The notes beneath the pieces are model-generated. The model was not told the origin of the DNA. It searched no databases and saw only the letters and a program-made list of their open reading frames with translations. A DNA stretch of 64,000 nt from Streptococcus sp. (GTDB taxonomy: Bacteria > Bacillota > Bacilli > Lactobacillales > Streptococcaceae): contig JAUMZW010000003.1 in assembly GCA_030527925.1 (NCBI GenBank), forward strand, positions 62,001-126,000. The letters are read 5' to 3'. The translations under genes were made by a program, and so were the position numbers. Positions 31,036-41,685 of the stretch are shown here, one piece after another (the first letter of the stretch is position 1; every line of letters starts with the position of its first letter).

Positions 31036-31719
31036 TTATCTTAGTAAAAATATCCCGATTAAACCAAGAGCTAACAACAAGTAGGCTGAAGCTCCCATAA
31101 GTTTAATTTTTTGAGTCGGAAAACTAGCCATTTTATTAGGTAAAAATAAAGCACATAAAACGCCACCTAACAGTCCACCTAAATGTCCTGCTAAACTAAT
31201 TCCCGGAGTAAAGAGATTAAACACCAAGTTAAAAATCACCAAAGCTTGATAAGATTGCCCTAACTGCCTTAAAAACCCATTTTGAGAGAAACGTCCAATA
31301 CAGATAACGGCAGCAAATAAACCAAAAATTGAAGTTGATGCTCCAGCTGCTAAGACTGTGGGTGTAAAAACCATAGTGATAATATTCCCCATAATCCCTG
31401 ATAACAAGTAAAGAAAAAGAAATTGTCTACTTCCCCAAATTCTTTCTCCCAATTGCCCTAAAAAGTAGATAGATAAGGTATTTAAAAAGAAATGTTCCCA
31501 ACCAATATGAATGAAGATTGGACTAATTAAACGCCAAATTTGACTAGGCTGGTATCTCACTAATTCGCCATACATCCCTCCAAAGGTAAAAACTGCCTGA
31601 CTAGAGCTCCCGTTTGGTAAATAAAACAATTGCATGGCTATAAAAACAACACTTGTTAGAATAACAATAACTGTTGTTGCAGGATATTGTTTCATATTAT
31701 CATCTAATATTTTTTTCAT
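31036..31719 (-). CDS. Rhomboid family intramembrane serine protease
   Basis: A polytopic protein of 227 aa with the rhomboid signature: HIGWEHFFLNTLSIYFLG, the catalytic serine in GASTSIFGLFAA (about residue 125) and the catalytic histidine in AGHLGGLLGG (about 180). It overlaps the cyclo-ligase gene by 20 nt, the arrangement (ygfA-rhomboid) common in streptococci. Substrates are unknown. Confidence 0.93.
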   Translation of the reverse strand: MKKILDDNMKQYPATTVIVILTSVVFIAMQLFYLPNGSSSQAVFTFGGMYGELVRYQPSQIWRLISPIFIHIGWEHFFLNTLSIYFLGQLGERIWGSRQFLFLYLLSGIMGNIITMVFTPTVLAAGASTSIFGLFAAVICIGRFSQNGFLRQLGQSYQALVIFNLVFNLFTPGISLAGHLGGLLGGVLCALFLPNKMASFPTQKIKLMGASAYLLLALGLIGIFLLR

Positions 31720-32245
31720 CTGTAATAACCAATTCCTTTACTGCTACATCATGACTAGACTGGTAAAAATTCCCCAATTGAAAAGAATAGATACTACTCA
31801 ATGTTGCACCTTTAAAATCAGATAAGTAGCGATCATAAAAACCACCTCCATAGCCAATTCTAAAACCAGCTTCATTGAACAGTAAGCCAGGAACATGAAT
31901 CATATCTAAATCATTTTTAAGAATATACGACTTAGAATTAGATTCTAAGAGGCCAAATTTTGTCCTTATCAAATGTTTCGGGTCATATTCTGTAAATTCC
32001 ATTTTACCATAAGAAAAAGTTTTAGGGATATAAATACTTTTCTTATCTTTAAGGGCTTGTTGAATGAATAAATTAGTTGCAAATTCATGAGGAAATGCTA
32101 AATAGGTTGCAATCCTTTGGCTATTTTGATAGGTTTCTGTCTTAATTATGGCTTGTAATAATTGCTCATCTCTTTGCTTTTTTAAAGCTATTGGATGTGT
32201 TTTTAATTTTTGCAAGATTAACTGCCTAAGATATTTCTTATCCAT
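31700..32245 (-). CDS. 5-formyltetrahydrofolate cyclo-ligase
   Basis: Converts 5-formyl-THF with ATP to 5,10-methenyl-THF. It is 181 aa from MDKKYLRQLI. The family signature is IGYGGGFYDRYLSDF, with the ATP-binding region around RQLILQKLK and HVPGLLFNEAGFR. The frame has an ATG two codons earlier, but AGAGG is 8 nt before the ATG at 32243-32245, which I choose. Confidence 0.94.
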   Translation of the reverse strand: MDKKYLRQLILQKLKTHPIALKKQRDEQLLQAIIKTETYQNSQRIATYLAFPHEFATNLFIQQALKDKKSIYIPKTFSYGKMEFTEYDPKHLIRTKFGLLESNSKSYILKNDLDMIHVPGLLFNEAGFRIGYGGGFYDRYLSDFKGATLSSIYSFQLGNFYQSSHDVAVKELVITDEKNIR

Positions 32246-32257
32246 ACCCATTACCTC

Positions 32258-33382
32258 TTATGCTGTTTTAAATCTTAAAAAATGACTAATCTTTTCAACA
32301 GCAAATGGAATCGCTGCTTCATTAGGGCTCATTTTAGGATGATGTAGGGCGTAAGGTGTATCTATACCAAGCCAAAACATAACACCTGGTACCTTATTTA
32401 AAAGGTAACCAAAATCTTCTCCTGTCATAGCTGGTAAACAGTCAATTAAATTAACACCGTCCTCATCAGTGAAGAAAGCCATCAACTCTTGAGCTAACTC
32501 AGGATTATTTTCAACAGGAAGATAGCCTCCTTGTTTCAAGATGACTTCTACTTCTAGGCCAAAAGATGCTGCTACACCATTAGCCATTTCACGAACACGA
32601 TTTTGAATAAGTAGACTCATATCCTGTGTCAAAGTTCTTATTGTACCATGTAATTTTGCAGATTCTGCAATAACATTATTGGTAACACCAGCATGCATCG
32701 AACCAAAGGTAACAACCCCACCTTGAATCGGGTCAACATTCCTACTCACAATGGTTTGCACTTGAGTTATAAAATAAGATGCTGCAACAAGGGCATCATT
32801 AGCTTGGTGCGGAAAGGCAGCATGACCACCTTTTCCTGTAAATGTGATCAGAACTTCACAAGTTCCTGCAAATAAAGTTCCCCTATTTGTAGCTATATCG
32901 CCCACCTTAAGATCTGGACGAACATGCAAGCCGTAAAATTCATCTGGTAACCAATCACCAAATGCACCATCTTCATACATGAGCATTCCACCTGCTTCAT
33001 TTTCTTCAGCAGGTTGAAAAACAAAGAGAATATTATCTTTTGGTTGACTTTTCACCATTTCAGACAACAAACCAAGGGCAACTGTCATATGCACATCATG
33101 TCCACAGGCATGCATACGTCCTTCATGCTGACTTACAAAATCCAAACCAGTAGCTTCCACAATAGGTAAGCCATCAATATCTGTTCGCCACCCAACAGTC
33201 TTGCTAGACTGATAACCTTCTAAAAAGATAAGGATACCTGTTTGCCAAGTTTTTCGTGAAACAAAGCTTTTACCATCCGTTATTTCATTAATCCGCTCAA
33301 GTAAATAAGCTTGAGTCTTAAATTCTTTCAATCCAATTTCTGGAATTTGGTGTAGGTCACGTCTAATTTTAATTAAGTCCAT
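32258..33382 (-). CDS. N-acetyldiaminopimelate deacetylase (M20 family)
   Basis: Lysine/DAP pathway enzyme removing the acetyl group from N-acetyl-LL-diaminopimelate. It is 374 aa with M20 zinc motifs: [41 protein letters not shown] and the late TGEDFGYLL. The longest frame's first codon is a TTG that lies in the SD; the ATG at 33380-33382 follows GGAG at 5-6 nt. The immediately upstream gene is dapH, confirming the acetylase-branch assignment rather than a generic aminoacylase. An imperfect hairpin lies between the two genes (33403-33450). Confidence 0.9.
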   Translation of the reverse strand: MDLIKIRRDLHQIPEIGLKEFKTQAYLLERINEITDGKSFVSRKTWQTGILIFLEGYQSSKTVGWRTDIDGLPIVEATGLDFVSQHEGRMHACGHDVHMTVALGLLSEMVKSQPKDNILFVFQPAEENEAGGMLMYEDGAFGDWLPDEFYGLHVRPDLKVGDIATNRGTLFAGTCEVLITFTGKGGHAAFPHQANDALVAASYFITQVQTIVSRNVDPIQGGVVTFGSMHAGVTNNVIAESAKLHGTIRTLTQDMSLLIQNRVREMANGVAASFGLEVEVILKQGGYLPVENNPELAQELMAFFTDEDGVNLIDCLPAMTGEDFGYLLNKVPGVMFWLGIDTPYALHHPKMSPNEAAIPFAVEKISHFLRFKTA

Positions 33383-33459
33383 CTTCTTCTCCAATCACAA
33401 ATAAAAGAGCGGTGATAGTCAGGTTTAACTCATCAGGCCACTCTCTTTTTTTCAATACC

Positions 33460-34143
33460 TTAAATTGTACGTAGTGCTTCTTCTAAGGCTGTTTTTTGTT
33501 GTGTTTTTTCATCAATTTCTTTGATAATACGAGCTGGTACTCCTGCTACAACAACATTTTCTGGAACATCTTGAGTTACAATTGCACCAGCTGCAACAAC
33601 TGAACCTGAACCAATTTGAACACCTTCGATAACAACAGCATTAGCACCCACTAAAACATTGTCACCAACACGAACTGGCTCTGCACTTGCTGGCTCAATA
33701 ACACCTGCTAAGACTGCACCTGCACCAATGTGGCTGTTTTTACCAACTATCGCACGACCACCTAAAATAGCACCCATATCAATCATCGTCCCTTGACCAA
33801 TTTCAGCACCGATATTAATAATAGCACCCATCATGACAACAGCATTATCTTCAATCGTTACTTGATCACGAATAACAGCACCTGGCTCAATACGAGCGTT
33901 AATATAGCGTTTGTCAAGAAGTGGAACAGCTGAATTGCGGCCATCTTGCTCAACAATATAATCTTTGTTCTCTGTTAAATTAGTCAGTAAAGGCGCAATA
34001 TCTTGCCAATCACCAAATAAAACATTACCTAATTTTACAACAGATTCTGGAACTTTACCTACTAAATCCCCTTCAAAAGTAACTTTAACTGTTGTTTTCT
34101 TCTTAGCATTACTGATAAATGCAATTATTTTTTGTGCTGTCAT
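33460..34143 (-). CDS. dapH: 2,3,4,5-tetrahydropyridine-2,6-dicarboxylate N-acetyltransferase
   Basis: First enzyme of the acetyl branch of lysine synthesis. It is 227 aa, with an N-terminal DapH domain and a left-handed beta-helix of hexapeptide repeats ([45 protein letters not shown] and on to [25 protein letters not shown]). The ATG at 34141-34143 follows GGAGATAAC; the TTG four codons upstream is part of that SD. Confidence 0.96.
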   Translation of the reverse strand: MTAQKIIAFISNAKKKTTVKVTFEGDLVGKVPESVVKLGNVLFGDWQDIAPLLTNLTENKDYIVEQDGRNSAVPLLDKRYINARIEPGAVIRDQVTIEDNAVVMMGAIINIGAEIGQGTMIDMGAILGGRAIVGKNSHIGAGAVLAGVIEPASAEPVRVGDNVLVGANAVVIEGVQIGSGSVVAAGAIVTQDVPENVVVAGVPARIIKEIDEKTQQKTALEEALRTI

Positions 34144-34288
34144 AGTTATCTCCAATCTAAATGATTAGTTATTATTATATCAGAATTTTCAGTTTTTTCT
34201 AGTGAATAATACCCTTAACTCAAAAATATTATTATCATGTATAAATTATAATACAAGGAACCCAAAAATTATTTTAAAACTTATAACT

Positions 34289-34336
34289 AAAAACCAGTCC
34301 TAAAATGAACTCTTGACTCATTTTGGACTGGTTTTA
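34289..34336 (-). terminator. Terminator of pgi-DUF4230
   Basis: A long stem with outer arms AAAACCAGTCC and GGACTGGTTTT and inner AAAATGA/TCATTTT, closing just after the DUF4230 stop and followed by T on the minus strand. Confidence 0.88.
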
Positions 34337-34337
34337 T

Positions 34338-35033
34338 CTATTTTTTATCAACAATTTTAAAATTAATATTATTTTCTTGTAAGTCTACTTTAAGATACTT
34401 ATCTGAACTTAAATTGAGAATATTAGAGAGAGCCGCATTAGTAGCCTCAATAATTTTTGTTTTCTTTTTCTTTAAAACATAATCCGATGTTTTATAAACC
34501 GTCTCTTTTGTTTTTTCTGAGAAAAATTTTTGAGCTTCCTTACCTGATGTTGCTGCATCAACAATTTTATCCACAGCACCATTAGATGTCTTTTGAATAG
34601 TAGGGTCACCATCTTGTTGAGAATCAACTTCAATTGTTAGGGACTTACTAAAAGTGACAACACCATGATTGATTGTGATATCATCTTTAGAAATATTGTT
34701 CAAATCAACTTTAAATTCTGTTTTAACTGGAATATCAACAACCAAATCACGACCAACAAAAAATTTAACAAGCGGTTTTGACCAAGATGGCCAGTCCTTT
34801 AAATGATCATTCTCAAAAGTTTGATGGCGCGTTGTTTTTATTTCTGCATCAGCAACTACTAGTTTTGTCTGTTTTGAAAAGCGTTTTATAACAAACTCAT
34901 ACTCAGCATTACTTGTCCCAGCAAACATATTTTTTATACTATTACGAAAAGCAAATAAGCCACCAGCTAATAATAATACAATAATTAAAATAGTTGCAAT
35001 TTTATTGGCAAGAATTTTACCTAAAGTTTTCAT
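34338..35033 (-). CDS. DUF4230 family membrane-anchored protein
   Basis: A 231-aa protein with one N-terminal membrane segment (about residues 11-30) and an extracytoplasmic domain starting YEFVIKRFSKQTKLVVADAEIK, as in DUF4230. Function is unknown. It follows pgi by 15 nt and is probably co-transcribed with it. There are no wall-sorting or lipobox motifs. Confidence 0.8.
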   Translation of the reverse strand: MKTLGKILANKIATILIIVLLLAGGLFAFRNSIKNMFAGTSNAEYEFVIKRFSKQTKLVVADAEIKTTRHQTFENDHLKDWPSWSKPLVKFFVGRDLVVDIPVKTEFKVDLNNISKDDITINHGVVTFSKSLTIEVDSQQDGDPTIQKTSNGAVDKIVDAATSGKEAQKFFSEKTKETVYKTSDYVLKKKKTKIIEATNAALSNILNLSSDKYLKVDLQENNINFKIVDKK

Positions 35034-35048
35034 AAATATCCTTTGTTG

Positions 35049-36398
35049 TTACAAACGTGCATTTAGTTCTGCAGATAAGTCTTCAAATCCTGGTTTTCCA
35101 AGAAGAGCAAACATATTTCTCTTGTAAGCTTCTACACCTGGTTGGTCAAATGGATTTACCGCATTAAGGTAACCTGAAAGAGCGATTGCAAGTTCAAAGA
35201 AGTAAATCATATAACCTAGCGTAAATTCATTTTGTTCTGATAATATTAGGAACATATTCGGAACTCCACCGTCTGTATGCGCTAATAAAACACCATCTAT
35301 TGCTTTTTTATTAACAAAATCAACATCTTTACCTTGAAGGTAGCCAAGTCCATCTAAATCTTCTGCTAATTCAGGGATGAAAACATTATGACGTGGTTTT
35401 TCCACACGGATAACAGTTTCAAAGATGTTGCGGTACCCTTCTTGAATAAATTGTCCAAGAGAGTGAAGGTCTGTTGAGAAGTTAGCTGATGTTGGGTAAA
35501 TGCCTTTTTGGTCCTTACCTTCTGATTCTCCAGCCAATTGTTTCCACCATTCTCCAAAATATTGAAGTGATGGCTCATAGTTAGCCAAGATTTCAGTAAT
35601 GTAGCCTTTACGATAGAGAACATTACGAACTGCTGCATATTGATAGGCTTCATTCTCAGCAATTTTATCTGACGAATATGCTTTTCTTGCTTCATTTGCA
35701 CCCAACATTAACTGTTCAATATCCGCTCCCGATGCCGCAATTGGTAAAAGACCTACTGCTGTTAAAACTGAGAAACGACCACCGACATTGTCTGGGACCA
35801 CAAAAGTTTCCCAATTATTAGCGTCAGCTTCAACCTTAACGGCACCACGTTCTTTGTCAGTTGTTGCATAAATACGTTTGTTTGCTTCATCTTGACCGTA
35901 TTTTTTAACTAATAATTCTTTGAACACACGAAAGGCGATTGCAGGCTCAGTTGTTGTTCCAGATTTAGAAATAACATTCACTGAAAACTCTTTATCTTGA
36001 ACATAATCCACTAAATCTGCTAAATAAGTTGATGAAATTGAATTTCCTGCATAAACAATTTGTGGCGCCTTGCGTTGTTCCGATGATTGAAGATTAACAA
36101 ATGAATGACTTAAGAAATCAATAGCAGCACGTGCACCAAGATAAGAACCACCAATACCAATAACAACTAAAACTTCACTGTCAGACTGAATTTTTTTAGC
36201 TGCTGCCTGAATCCGAGAAAATTCTTCCTTATCGTAGTTTTCTGGTAAATCCAACCAACCTAAAAAATCTGAGCCTGGACCAGTACCTTGACGTAAATAT
36301 TCATCAGCCTGTGTCACTTGCGGTTGCATGAAATCGATTTCATGTTGTGAGACAAATTGTCCTAAAACATTTGAATAATTAAATGTTAAATGTGTCAT
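35049..36398 (-). CDS. pgi: Glucose-6-phosphate isomerase
   Basis: Interconverts glucose-6-phosphate and fructose-6-phosphate. It is 449 aa, the usual length in Firmicutes. It has the signature region [38 protein letters not shown] (PGI signature 1) and the late catalytic lysine region [16 protein letters not shown]. It has its own promoter (36432-36460) just before the SRP RNA gene. Confidence 0.98.
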   Translation of the reverse strand: MTHLTFNYSNVLGQFVSQHEIDFMQPQVTQADEYLRQGTGPGSDFLGWLDLPENYDKEEFSRIQAAAKKIQSDSEVLVVIGIGGSYLGARAAIDFLSHSFVNLQSSEQRKAPQIVYAGNSISSTYLADLVDYVQDKEFSVNVISKSGTTTEPAIAFRVFKELLVKKYGQDEANKRIYATTDKERGAVKVEADANNWETFVVPDNVGGRFSVLTAVGLLPIAASGADIEQLMLGANEARKAYSSDKIAENEAYQYAAVRNVLYRKGYITEILANYEPSLQYFGEWWKQLAGESEGKDQKGIYPTSANFSTDLHSLGQFIQEGYRNIFETVIRVEKPRHNVFIPELAEDLDGLGYLQGKDVDFVNKKAIDGVLLAHTDGGVPNMFLILSEQNEFTLGYMIYFFELAIALSGYLNAVNPFDQPGVEAYKRNMFALLGKPGFEDLSAELNARL

Positions 36399-36431
36399 AC
36401 TAAATACTTCCTTTTTATTCTATACCTATCT

Positions 36432-36460
36432 ATATTACTCTTTTATAGAGAGATTTTCAA
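36432..36460 (-). promoter_or_regulatory. Promoter of pgi
   Basis: Minus-strand TTGAAA (36455-36460), a 17-bp spacer and TAATAT (36432-36437), 34 nt upstream of the start codon. Confidence 0.65.
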
Positions 36461-36496
36461 TACATGATACTAAATTGAAATGATATGATTTACCTA

Positions 36497-36580
36497 AATA
36501 AAAAAAGAGCACACGCTCACCATCGCTTAGGGCTGCTGGATTCCTCCCCTGACCCGCTTCACGCGTAACCGTTGCTCCAT
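36497..36580 (-). ncRNA. ffs: Signal recognition particle RNA, small bacterial type (4.5S/scRNA)
   Basis: The minus strand contains the conserved SRP domain IV apex GGTCAGG...GGAA...AGCAGCC (about 36535-36565) flanked by pairing arms GAGCAACG and CGTGTGCTC, ending in seven T at 36500-36506. A TATAAT -10 at 36586-36591 would start the RNA near 36580, giving about 80 nt. The site between tadA and pgi is a usual one in streptococci. It binds Ffh to target membrane and secreted proteins. Confidence 0.93.
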
Positions 36581-36615
36581 TTACCATTATACCATAAACT
36601 AAGGAAGATGCAAGT

Positions 36616-37092
36616 CTATTTATTTTGTCGTCTGGCTTTAAAAAATTCCTTCATAATACTAGCACACTGTTCTTCTAATACACCTGAAAACACTTCAACT
36701 CGATGGTTTAGCCTCTCATCTTGTAAAACATTATATAAACTACCTCCTGCACCAAATTTTTGGTTAGAAGCACCATATACCACCGCTGGAATTCTTGCCA
36801 AACCAATGGCACCACTACACATAACACAAGGCTCAATCGTAACAAATAGTGTTGACTCAAGTAAACGCCAGTTTCCAACCACCTTATTAGCCTGATTAAT
36901 CGCCATAATCTCAGCGTGCATAATAGCTTGATTGAGTTCCTCACGAGCATTATGTCCTCTTCCTATTATTTCCCCATCTTTGACGATAACACAACCAATA
37001 GGAATCTCTTCTTTACCTAATGAAATCTCAGCTTCTTTTAGCGCTTCTTTCATAAAGAACTCTTGTTCTTCTTTTGTAAGAGTTTGGTTCAT
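36616..37092 (-). CDS. tadA: tRNA(adenine34) deaminase TadA
   Basis: Converts A34 to inosine in tRNA-Arg(ACG). It is 158 aa from MNQTLTKEEQEFF. Zinc and catalytic motifs are HAEIMAI (His, Glu) and PCVMCSGAI (two Cys). A frame extension of six codons upstream lies within the previous gene; the ATG at 37090-37092 overlaps that gene's TGA (ATGA), which decides the start. Confidence 0.96.
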   Translation of the reverse strand: MNQTLTKEEQEFFMKEALKEAEISLGKEEIPIGCVIVKDGEIIGRGHNAREELNQAIMHAEIMAINQANKVVGNWRLLESTLFVTIEPCVMCSGAIGLARIPAVVYGASNQKFGAGGSLYNVLQDERLNHRVEVFSGVLEEQCASIMKEFFKARRQNK

Positions 37093-37865
37093 AACTGTCC
37101 TAAATCCCACGACTTATGTGGCTGAGCTAAATCAACACTGGCTTGACCAGAATAGACATCCGCTTGTTGACGAAGAACCTCTAAATGATTTTCTGGGGCA
37201 ATACCTTCTCCTGGAAATTGTGGTAAATGAGTAAGTACTAACTTTTTAACACCTGCTTCTCTTGCAATCTGCCCTGCTTCTTTTGAGGTCAAATGTGCCA
37301 CATGATTTTCCATACCTTCATATAGATAGACATCAGCCAAAAATAAGTCTGCTCCTTCTACAAAAGGCAATAATTCTTTGAAATAACCTGTATCTCCTGT
37401 AAAAACCAAAATTTGCCCTGTACTAACTTCTTTAATCCTCATTGCATAACAGATAACAGGATGAACTGTCTCAATAAAAGTAATTTCAAACGGACCAATT
37501 TTTTCTGTACCATCCACATTATATGCAATACCTTCTGATACCCCTTGCAAACTTAACTTTGAAAATTCACTTGTATCACGGTTATGTCCATAGATAGGAA
37601 GTATACGTGGTGTCCACTTATCTTTTGGGTAAAGCTGACGGTAATGTCTTAGCACACCTAAGTCAGCAACATGATCAGGATGATAATGACTAATAATAAC
37701 GGCATCCAATCCTAATGGACTAACTTCTTTTTCCAACTCATTTAAAGATCTACTTCCAGCATCAATGAGCAATTCAAAACCATCTTCACCAGTTAGTAAA
37801 TACGATGTTGTTCCTTCATCTTGATAAGGATAACCTCCCCAACAACCTAGCGTTGTTAACTTCAT
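37089..37865 (-). CDS. Metallo-beta-lactamase fold hydrolase
   Basis: A 258-aa protein with the MBL metal motif SHYHPDH (about residues 57-63), a later GDTGYF (Asp) and LTHLPQF (His), related to the RNase Z-like/YhfI group. No RNase Z exosite arm is visible, so the substrate is unknown. It overlaps tadA by four bases. Confidence 0.9.
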   Translation of the reverse strand: MKLTTLGCWGGYPYQDEGTTSYLLTGEDGFELLIDAGSRSLNELEKEVSPLGLDAVIISHYHPDHVADLGVLRHYRQLYPKDKWTPRILPIYGHNRDTSEFSKLSLQGVSEGIAYNVDGTEKIGPFEITFIETVHPVICYAMRIKEVSTGQILVFTGDTGYFKELLPFVEGADLFLADVYLYEGMENHVAHLTSKEAGQIAREAGVKKLVLTHLPQFPGEGIAPENHLEVLRQQADVYSGQASVDLAQPHKSWDLGQL

Positions 37866-37955
37866 ATACTACCTCCATACTTTTCTTCACTTTTCTTATC
37901 ATTATACCAAAATTAAATTAATGATGTGAGGTGGCGATAAGAATGGCAAAACTAA

Positions 37956-37985
37956 AAACTCACCTGCTATTATTCAAGTGAGTTT
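37956..37985 (-). terminator. Terminator of the CHY/bioY operon
   Basis: Minus-strand stem AAACTCACTTG...CAGGTGAGTTT followed by a T-rich tract, 10 nt after the bioY stop. Confidence 0.85.
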
Positions 37986-37994
37986 ACAACAATT

Positions 37995-38525
37995 TTAATT
38001 TAGACGACTATGACTGAACCGAGAAAACAGATAAGTTGTCAAAACTGCCTTTATTGTATCCAAGGGAATAAAGGTCACATTAGAAAGAAGAGCTGCTGAT
38101 AATGGCATTTTAGTATAAAAAGATAGCCAGATAGCCCCAATTAAATCTACAAAAATCACACCAACCAACCAGACTATCATGTAGTTTGTAAACGAAGATT
38201 TAGATGAGACTAATCTTTGACATAGGAATAAGACTAGTGGGACAAAAAACCATGCAATCACATAGCCTGCAGTAGGACCAACTAAAACAGGAATTAAAGT
38301 CTTTGTACCTGAAAAAACAGGAAAAATAAGTCCTAGAATGAAAAATAAACCCATGGCTAGAGTTCCAAACCTTGCCCCTAAAAATAAAGCAATAATCATG
38401 ACCCCCATATTTTGTAAAACAATAGGCACTGGGATAAAACCTAGAGGTATTGCTGGAATAAATCCCAACACAATCAATAATGTTGTCAATAAAGCTGTAT
38501 AAGATAAATTTTTTGTTGAGAACAT
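37995..38525 (-). CDS. bioY: Biotin ECF transporter S component BioY
   Basis: Six-helix membrane substrate-binding subunit for biotin uptake, 176 aa. Family regions are GFIPVPIVLQNMGVMIIALFLGARFGTLAMGLFFILG and VGPTAGYVIAWFFVPLVLF. It pairs with a shared EcfAA'T energising module encoded elsewhere. The ATG at 38523-38525 follows AAGGAG; an in-frame GTG two codons upstream sits inside the SD. It starts three bases before the end of the CHY gene and is expected to be repressed by BirA through the operator at 38875-38904. Confidence 0.93.
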   Translation of the reverse strand: MFSTKNLSYTALLTTLLIVLGFIPAIPLGFIPVPIVLQNMGVMIIALFLGARFGTLAMGLFFILGLIFPVFSGTKTLIPVLVGPTAGYVIAWFFVPLVLFLCQRLVSSKSSFTNYMIVWLVGVIFVDLIGAIWLSFYTKMPLSAALLSNVTFIPLDTIKAVLTTYLFSRFSHSRLN

Positions 38526-38527
38526 TT

Positions 38528-38833
38528 TCACTCCTTTTTAAAATATATAGAATCGTGGTTCTGACACTTCGGGTTAAAAGCATGATGGCAATATGGACAA
38601 AATCCCCTCTTATACTGTAAACAGCTCAATAAAGAGCAACAACACCCACACTTGATAGGGAAATTATTTGAAAGCCCTGTTGATTGGAAGCGATGATTAC
38701 TTAAAGTATCATGACATTTAAAACATGCATAATAAGAGTTCCATTCATCACATAATAAAGCAACACTATCATTTTCTCCATGATAGTGAAGACATCTTCC
38801 AAAATCATCCAACCCTTGTCCATAAATCACCAC
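38528..38833 (-). CDS. CHY-type zinc finger protein
   Basis: A small Cys/His-rich protein of 101 aa with the CHY finger ligands spread through LHYHGENDSVALLCDEWNSYYACFKCHDTLSNH and CGCCCSLLSC...FCPYCHHAFNPKCQNH. Homologues are annotated as CHY zinc-finger proteins, and a yeast relative is Hot13. The start is a GTG (38831-38833) with AGAGG nearby. It is first in the bioY operon behind a BirA-like operator. Its role in biotin uptake is unexplained. Confidence 0.85.
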   Translation of the reverse strand: MVIYGQGLDDFGRCLHYHGENDSVALLCDEWNSYYACFKCHDTLSNHRFQSTGLSNNFPIKCGCCCSLLSCLQYKRGFCPYCHHAFNPKCQNHDSIYFKKE

Positions 38834-38850
38834 TTGTTACCTCTGATACT

Positions 38851-38904
38851 ATTATGACCTTTTACACAGATAATTGTCAACCTATTTTTAAAAAATGGTT
38901 TACA
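38851..38904 (-). promoter_or_regulatory. Promoter of CHY-bioY with BirA-like operator
   Basis: Minus-strand TTGACA (38875-38880), 18 bp, CATAAT (38851-38856). The -35 is part of an inverted repeat TGTAAACC-N14-GGTTGACA (38875-38904), which matches the Firmicutes BirA site layout of GTTAAC-like arms separated by 14-15 bases. One mismatch between the arms. Confidence 0.75.
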
Positions 38905-38910
38905 TTTTTT

Positions 38911-38942
38911 AAAAATAAAATAATGAGAAGCCTCATTATTTT
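38911..38942 (-). terminator. Terminator of the tgt/P-loop kinase unit
   Basis: Perfect 11-bp stem AAAATAATGAG/CTCATTATTTT (38917-38942) followed by ATTTTT on the minus strand, overlapping the end of the kinase gene by none. Confidence 0.85.
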
Positions 38943-38943
38943 A

Positions 38944-39567
38944 TCATTTTTGTTCAATAATACTACCTGTCATTGTTTGTCTCACTAGTATATCAGCTTT
39001 GTCCTCTGTCCATTTATAGTAATCATAATATTGAGCTCTACGACTCTTAGAAGTCTTTCGAATAAATTCTGAGGAACGTCCTCTTTCAGTAGTATCCCGA
39101 ATCAACCGTCTAGATAATTCCGTCTCATCATCTGTATAAAAACAAATTAAAAGATCAAATACAGATTTTTCGATAAAACCTACAGACATTCCCTCGACAA
39201 TCAAAATTGGCTTATTAGCTTCTAGCCTTTTACTTGGACTGTAAAAAGTATCTATTGTCATTATATCTAATCCAGACTTCAAAGATAGAATATCCCTCCT
39301 CAAACTCTCGCATTCATGTGCAATAGCCATACAAGCAGTTACTTTCTGTTTATCATTGTTCTTTGGGTACACACTAGAGCGTTTTTCTCCAGAAATAATG
39401 TAAGGATCTGTCTCTAAAAGATTAACCCGTTCAGCACCTAAAGTTTGAACAAGAGCTTTGGCAAATGTTGTCTTGCCAGATGCACCATGACCATAAATTC
39501 CAATAGTAAACGTTTTTTTATCTTCTATACGAGATAGAAGATTCCTAATTAACTCCTTTGTATCCAT
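38944..39567 (-). CDS. Uridine kinase-like P-loop nucleotidase/kinase
   Basis: A 207-aa NTPase with Walker A GIYGHGASGKTTFA (about residues 23-36), an acceptor region LLETDPYII and PILIVEGMSVGFIEKSVFD, as in uridine kinase/phosphoribulokinase-like proteins. It differs from Udk, so the substrate is uncertain. It follows tgt by 17 nt. Confidence 0.75.
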   Translation of the reverse strand: MDTKELIRNLLSRIEDKKTFTIGIYGHGASGKTTFAKALVQTLGAERVNLLETDPYIISGEKRSSVYPKNNDKQKVTACMAIAHECESLRRDILSLKSGLDIMTIDTFYSPSKRLEANKPILIVEGMSVGFIEKSVFDLLICFYTDDETELSRRLIRDTTERGRSSEFIRKTSKSRRAQYYDYYKWTEDKADILVRQTMTGSIIEQK

Positions 39568-39584
39568 AACTACTATCCTCTCAA

Positions 39585-40772
<1,188 letters not shown>

Positions 40773-40813
40773 CTATAATATTTTATCAAAAAATAGGGCT
40801 TTTGTCCTTATTT

Positions 40814-41170
40814 TCAAGCCATATTCTCTAATGACCTAACTGCGTTTTTAACAGCATTCTGTAATTCAACAATCTGTTGTTTAAACTCATCACTCAATTG
40901 ACATTCTATTTTTCAAGATATATTTTCTCCTTTTTCTTCAGTTGAGAAGACTTTATAACTTCTGTCTAATTTGGTACAGCCGATTCATATAAAAAAAAGG
41001 ATTTAGCTCTGCATAATGCAGAGCTAAATCCTTTTTATTTGTTTTAATTCGCTTATTATTTCAGTAAAAAACACAATCTGAAATCATACATTCAAGTTCA
41101 TCAAATGATTGTAAAGTCTTTTCAAAGCTGTAAAACAATTCAGATTTCAATACAAACTCTATAACAACTG
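40814..41170 (-). mobile_element. Abutting remnants of two IS3-family elements
   Basis: Reading the minus strand, 41165-41035 encodes a decayed orfB tail (VIEFVLKSELFYSFEKTF..DELE..NNKRIK), then a perfect palindrome (40997-41035). Next come an IS3-type end (GGCTGTACCAAATTAGACAG, 40962-40981) and a decayed orfA start (CQLSDEFKQQIVELQNAVKN) ending at 40814. The tail of one copy thus touches the head of another. Nothing is expressed intact. This fills the 463-nt space between tgt and perR. Confidence 0.75.
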
Positions 41171-41190
41171 TAGGGAAGACAGTTCAATAT

Positions 41191-41685
41191 TCAAACCTTT
41201 TTTTGTTGCTGTTGACGTCTTAATTGATTCTGTTTAAGCTGACATGACGGACATACTCCATAAGCCATGAGCTGAATCTGTGTAATTTTAAATTTTGTTT
41301 GGCGATAAGCTTCATGCTCTATCTCAAAAATATTAACATCTTCGAAATCTGTAATATTACCACATGACTCACAAACAATATTGACATGCTGATGACCTAA
41401 AAAATCATAGTAAGTCGTATTATCATTTGTAATCTTTAACTCTGTTACAAAACCTTCATCTACAAGGACCTTCATATTGTTGTAAACTGTCGCCAAACTC
41501 ATATTAGGATACTTTGGCAATAAATCCTTATAGATTTTCTCAGCACTAGGATGGTCATGAGTTTCAATAATATACGAAATGATTGCTTTTCTCGTTTCTG
41601 TAATACGTATGTGTTTACTTCTCAGGTGCTCAAGAACTCTTTCATAAGCATCTGCAGGATGGTGATGGGTATGATGATGTTCCAT
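41191..41685 (-). CDS. perR: Peroxide-responsive Fur-family repressor PerR
   Basis: Metal-dependent regulator of oxidative stress genes, 164 aa. It has a winged helix (RITETRKAIISYIIETHDHPSAEKIY..NMSLATVYNNMKVLVDEGFV), a His/Asp regulatory metal site (YYDFLGHQHVN) and two structural zinc CxxC pairs (CESC, CPSC). The frame starts 11 codons earlier, but that ATG overlaps a TATAAT -10 box (41714-41719), so the ATG at 41683-41685 behind AAGGAG is the start. The N terminus is unusually His-rich (EHHHTHHHPAD) and the tail Gln/Arg-rich. Confidence 0.93.
   Translation of the reverse strand: MEHHHTHHHPADAYERVLEHLRSKHIRITETRKAIISYIIETHDHPSAEKIYKDLLPKYPNMSLATVYNNMKVLVDEGFVTELKITNDNTTYYDFLGHQHVNIVCESCGNITDFEDVNIFEIEHEAYRQTKFKITQIQLMAYGVCPSCQLKQNQLRRQQQQKKV

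Noticed and set aside
38200-38583. Second minus-strand frame across bioY
   Set aside because: Alternative frame of bioY; the bioY frame has the family motifs and SD.
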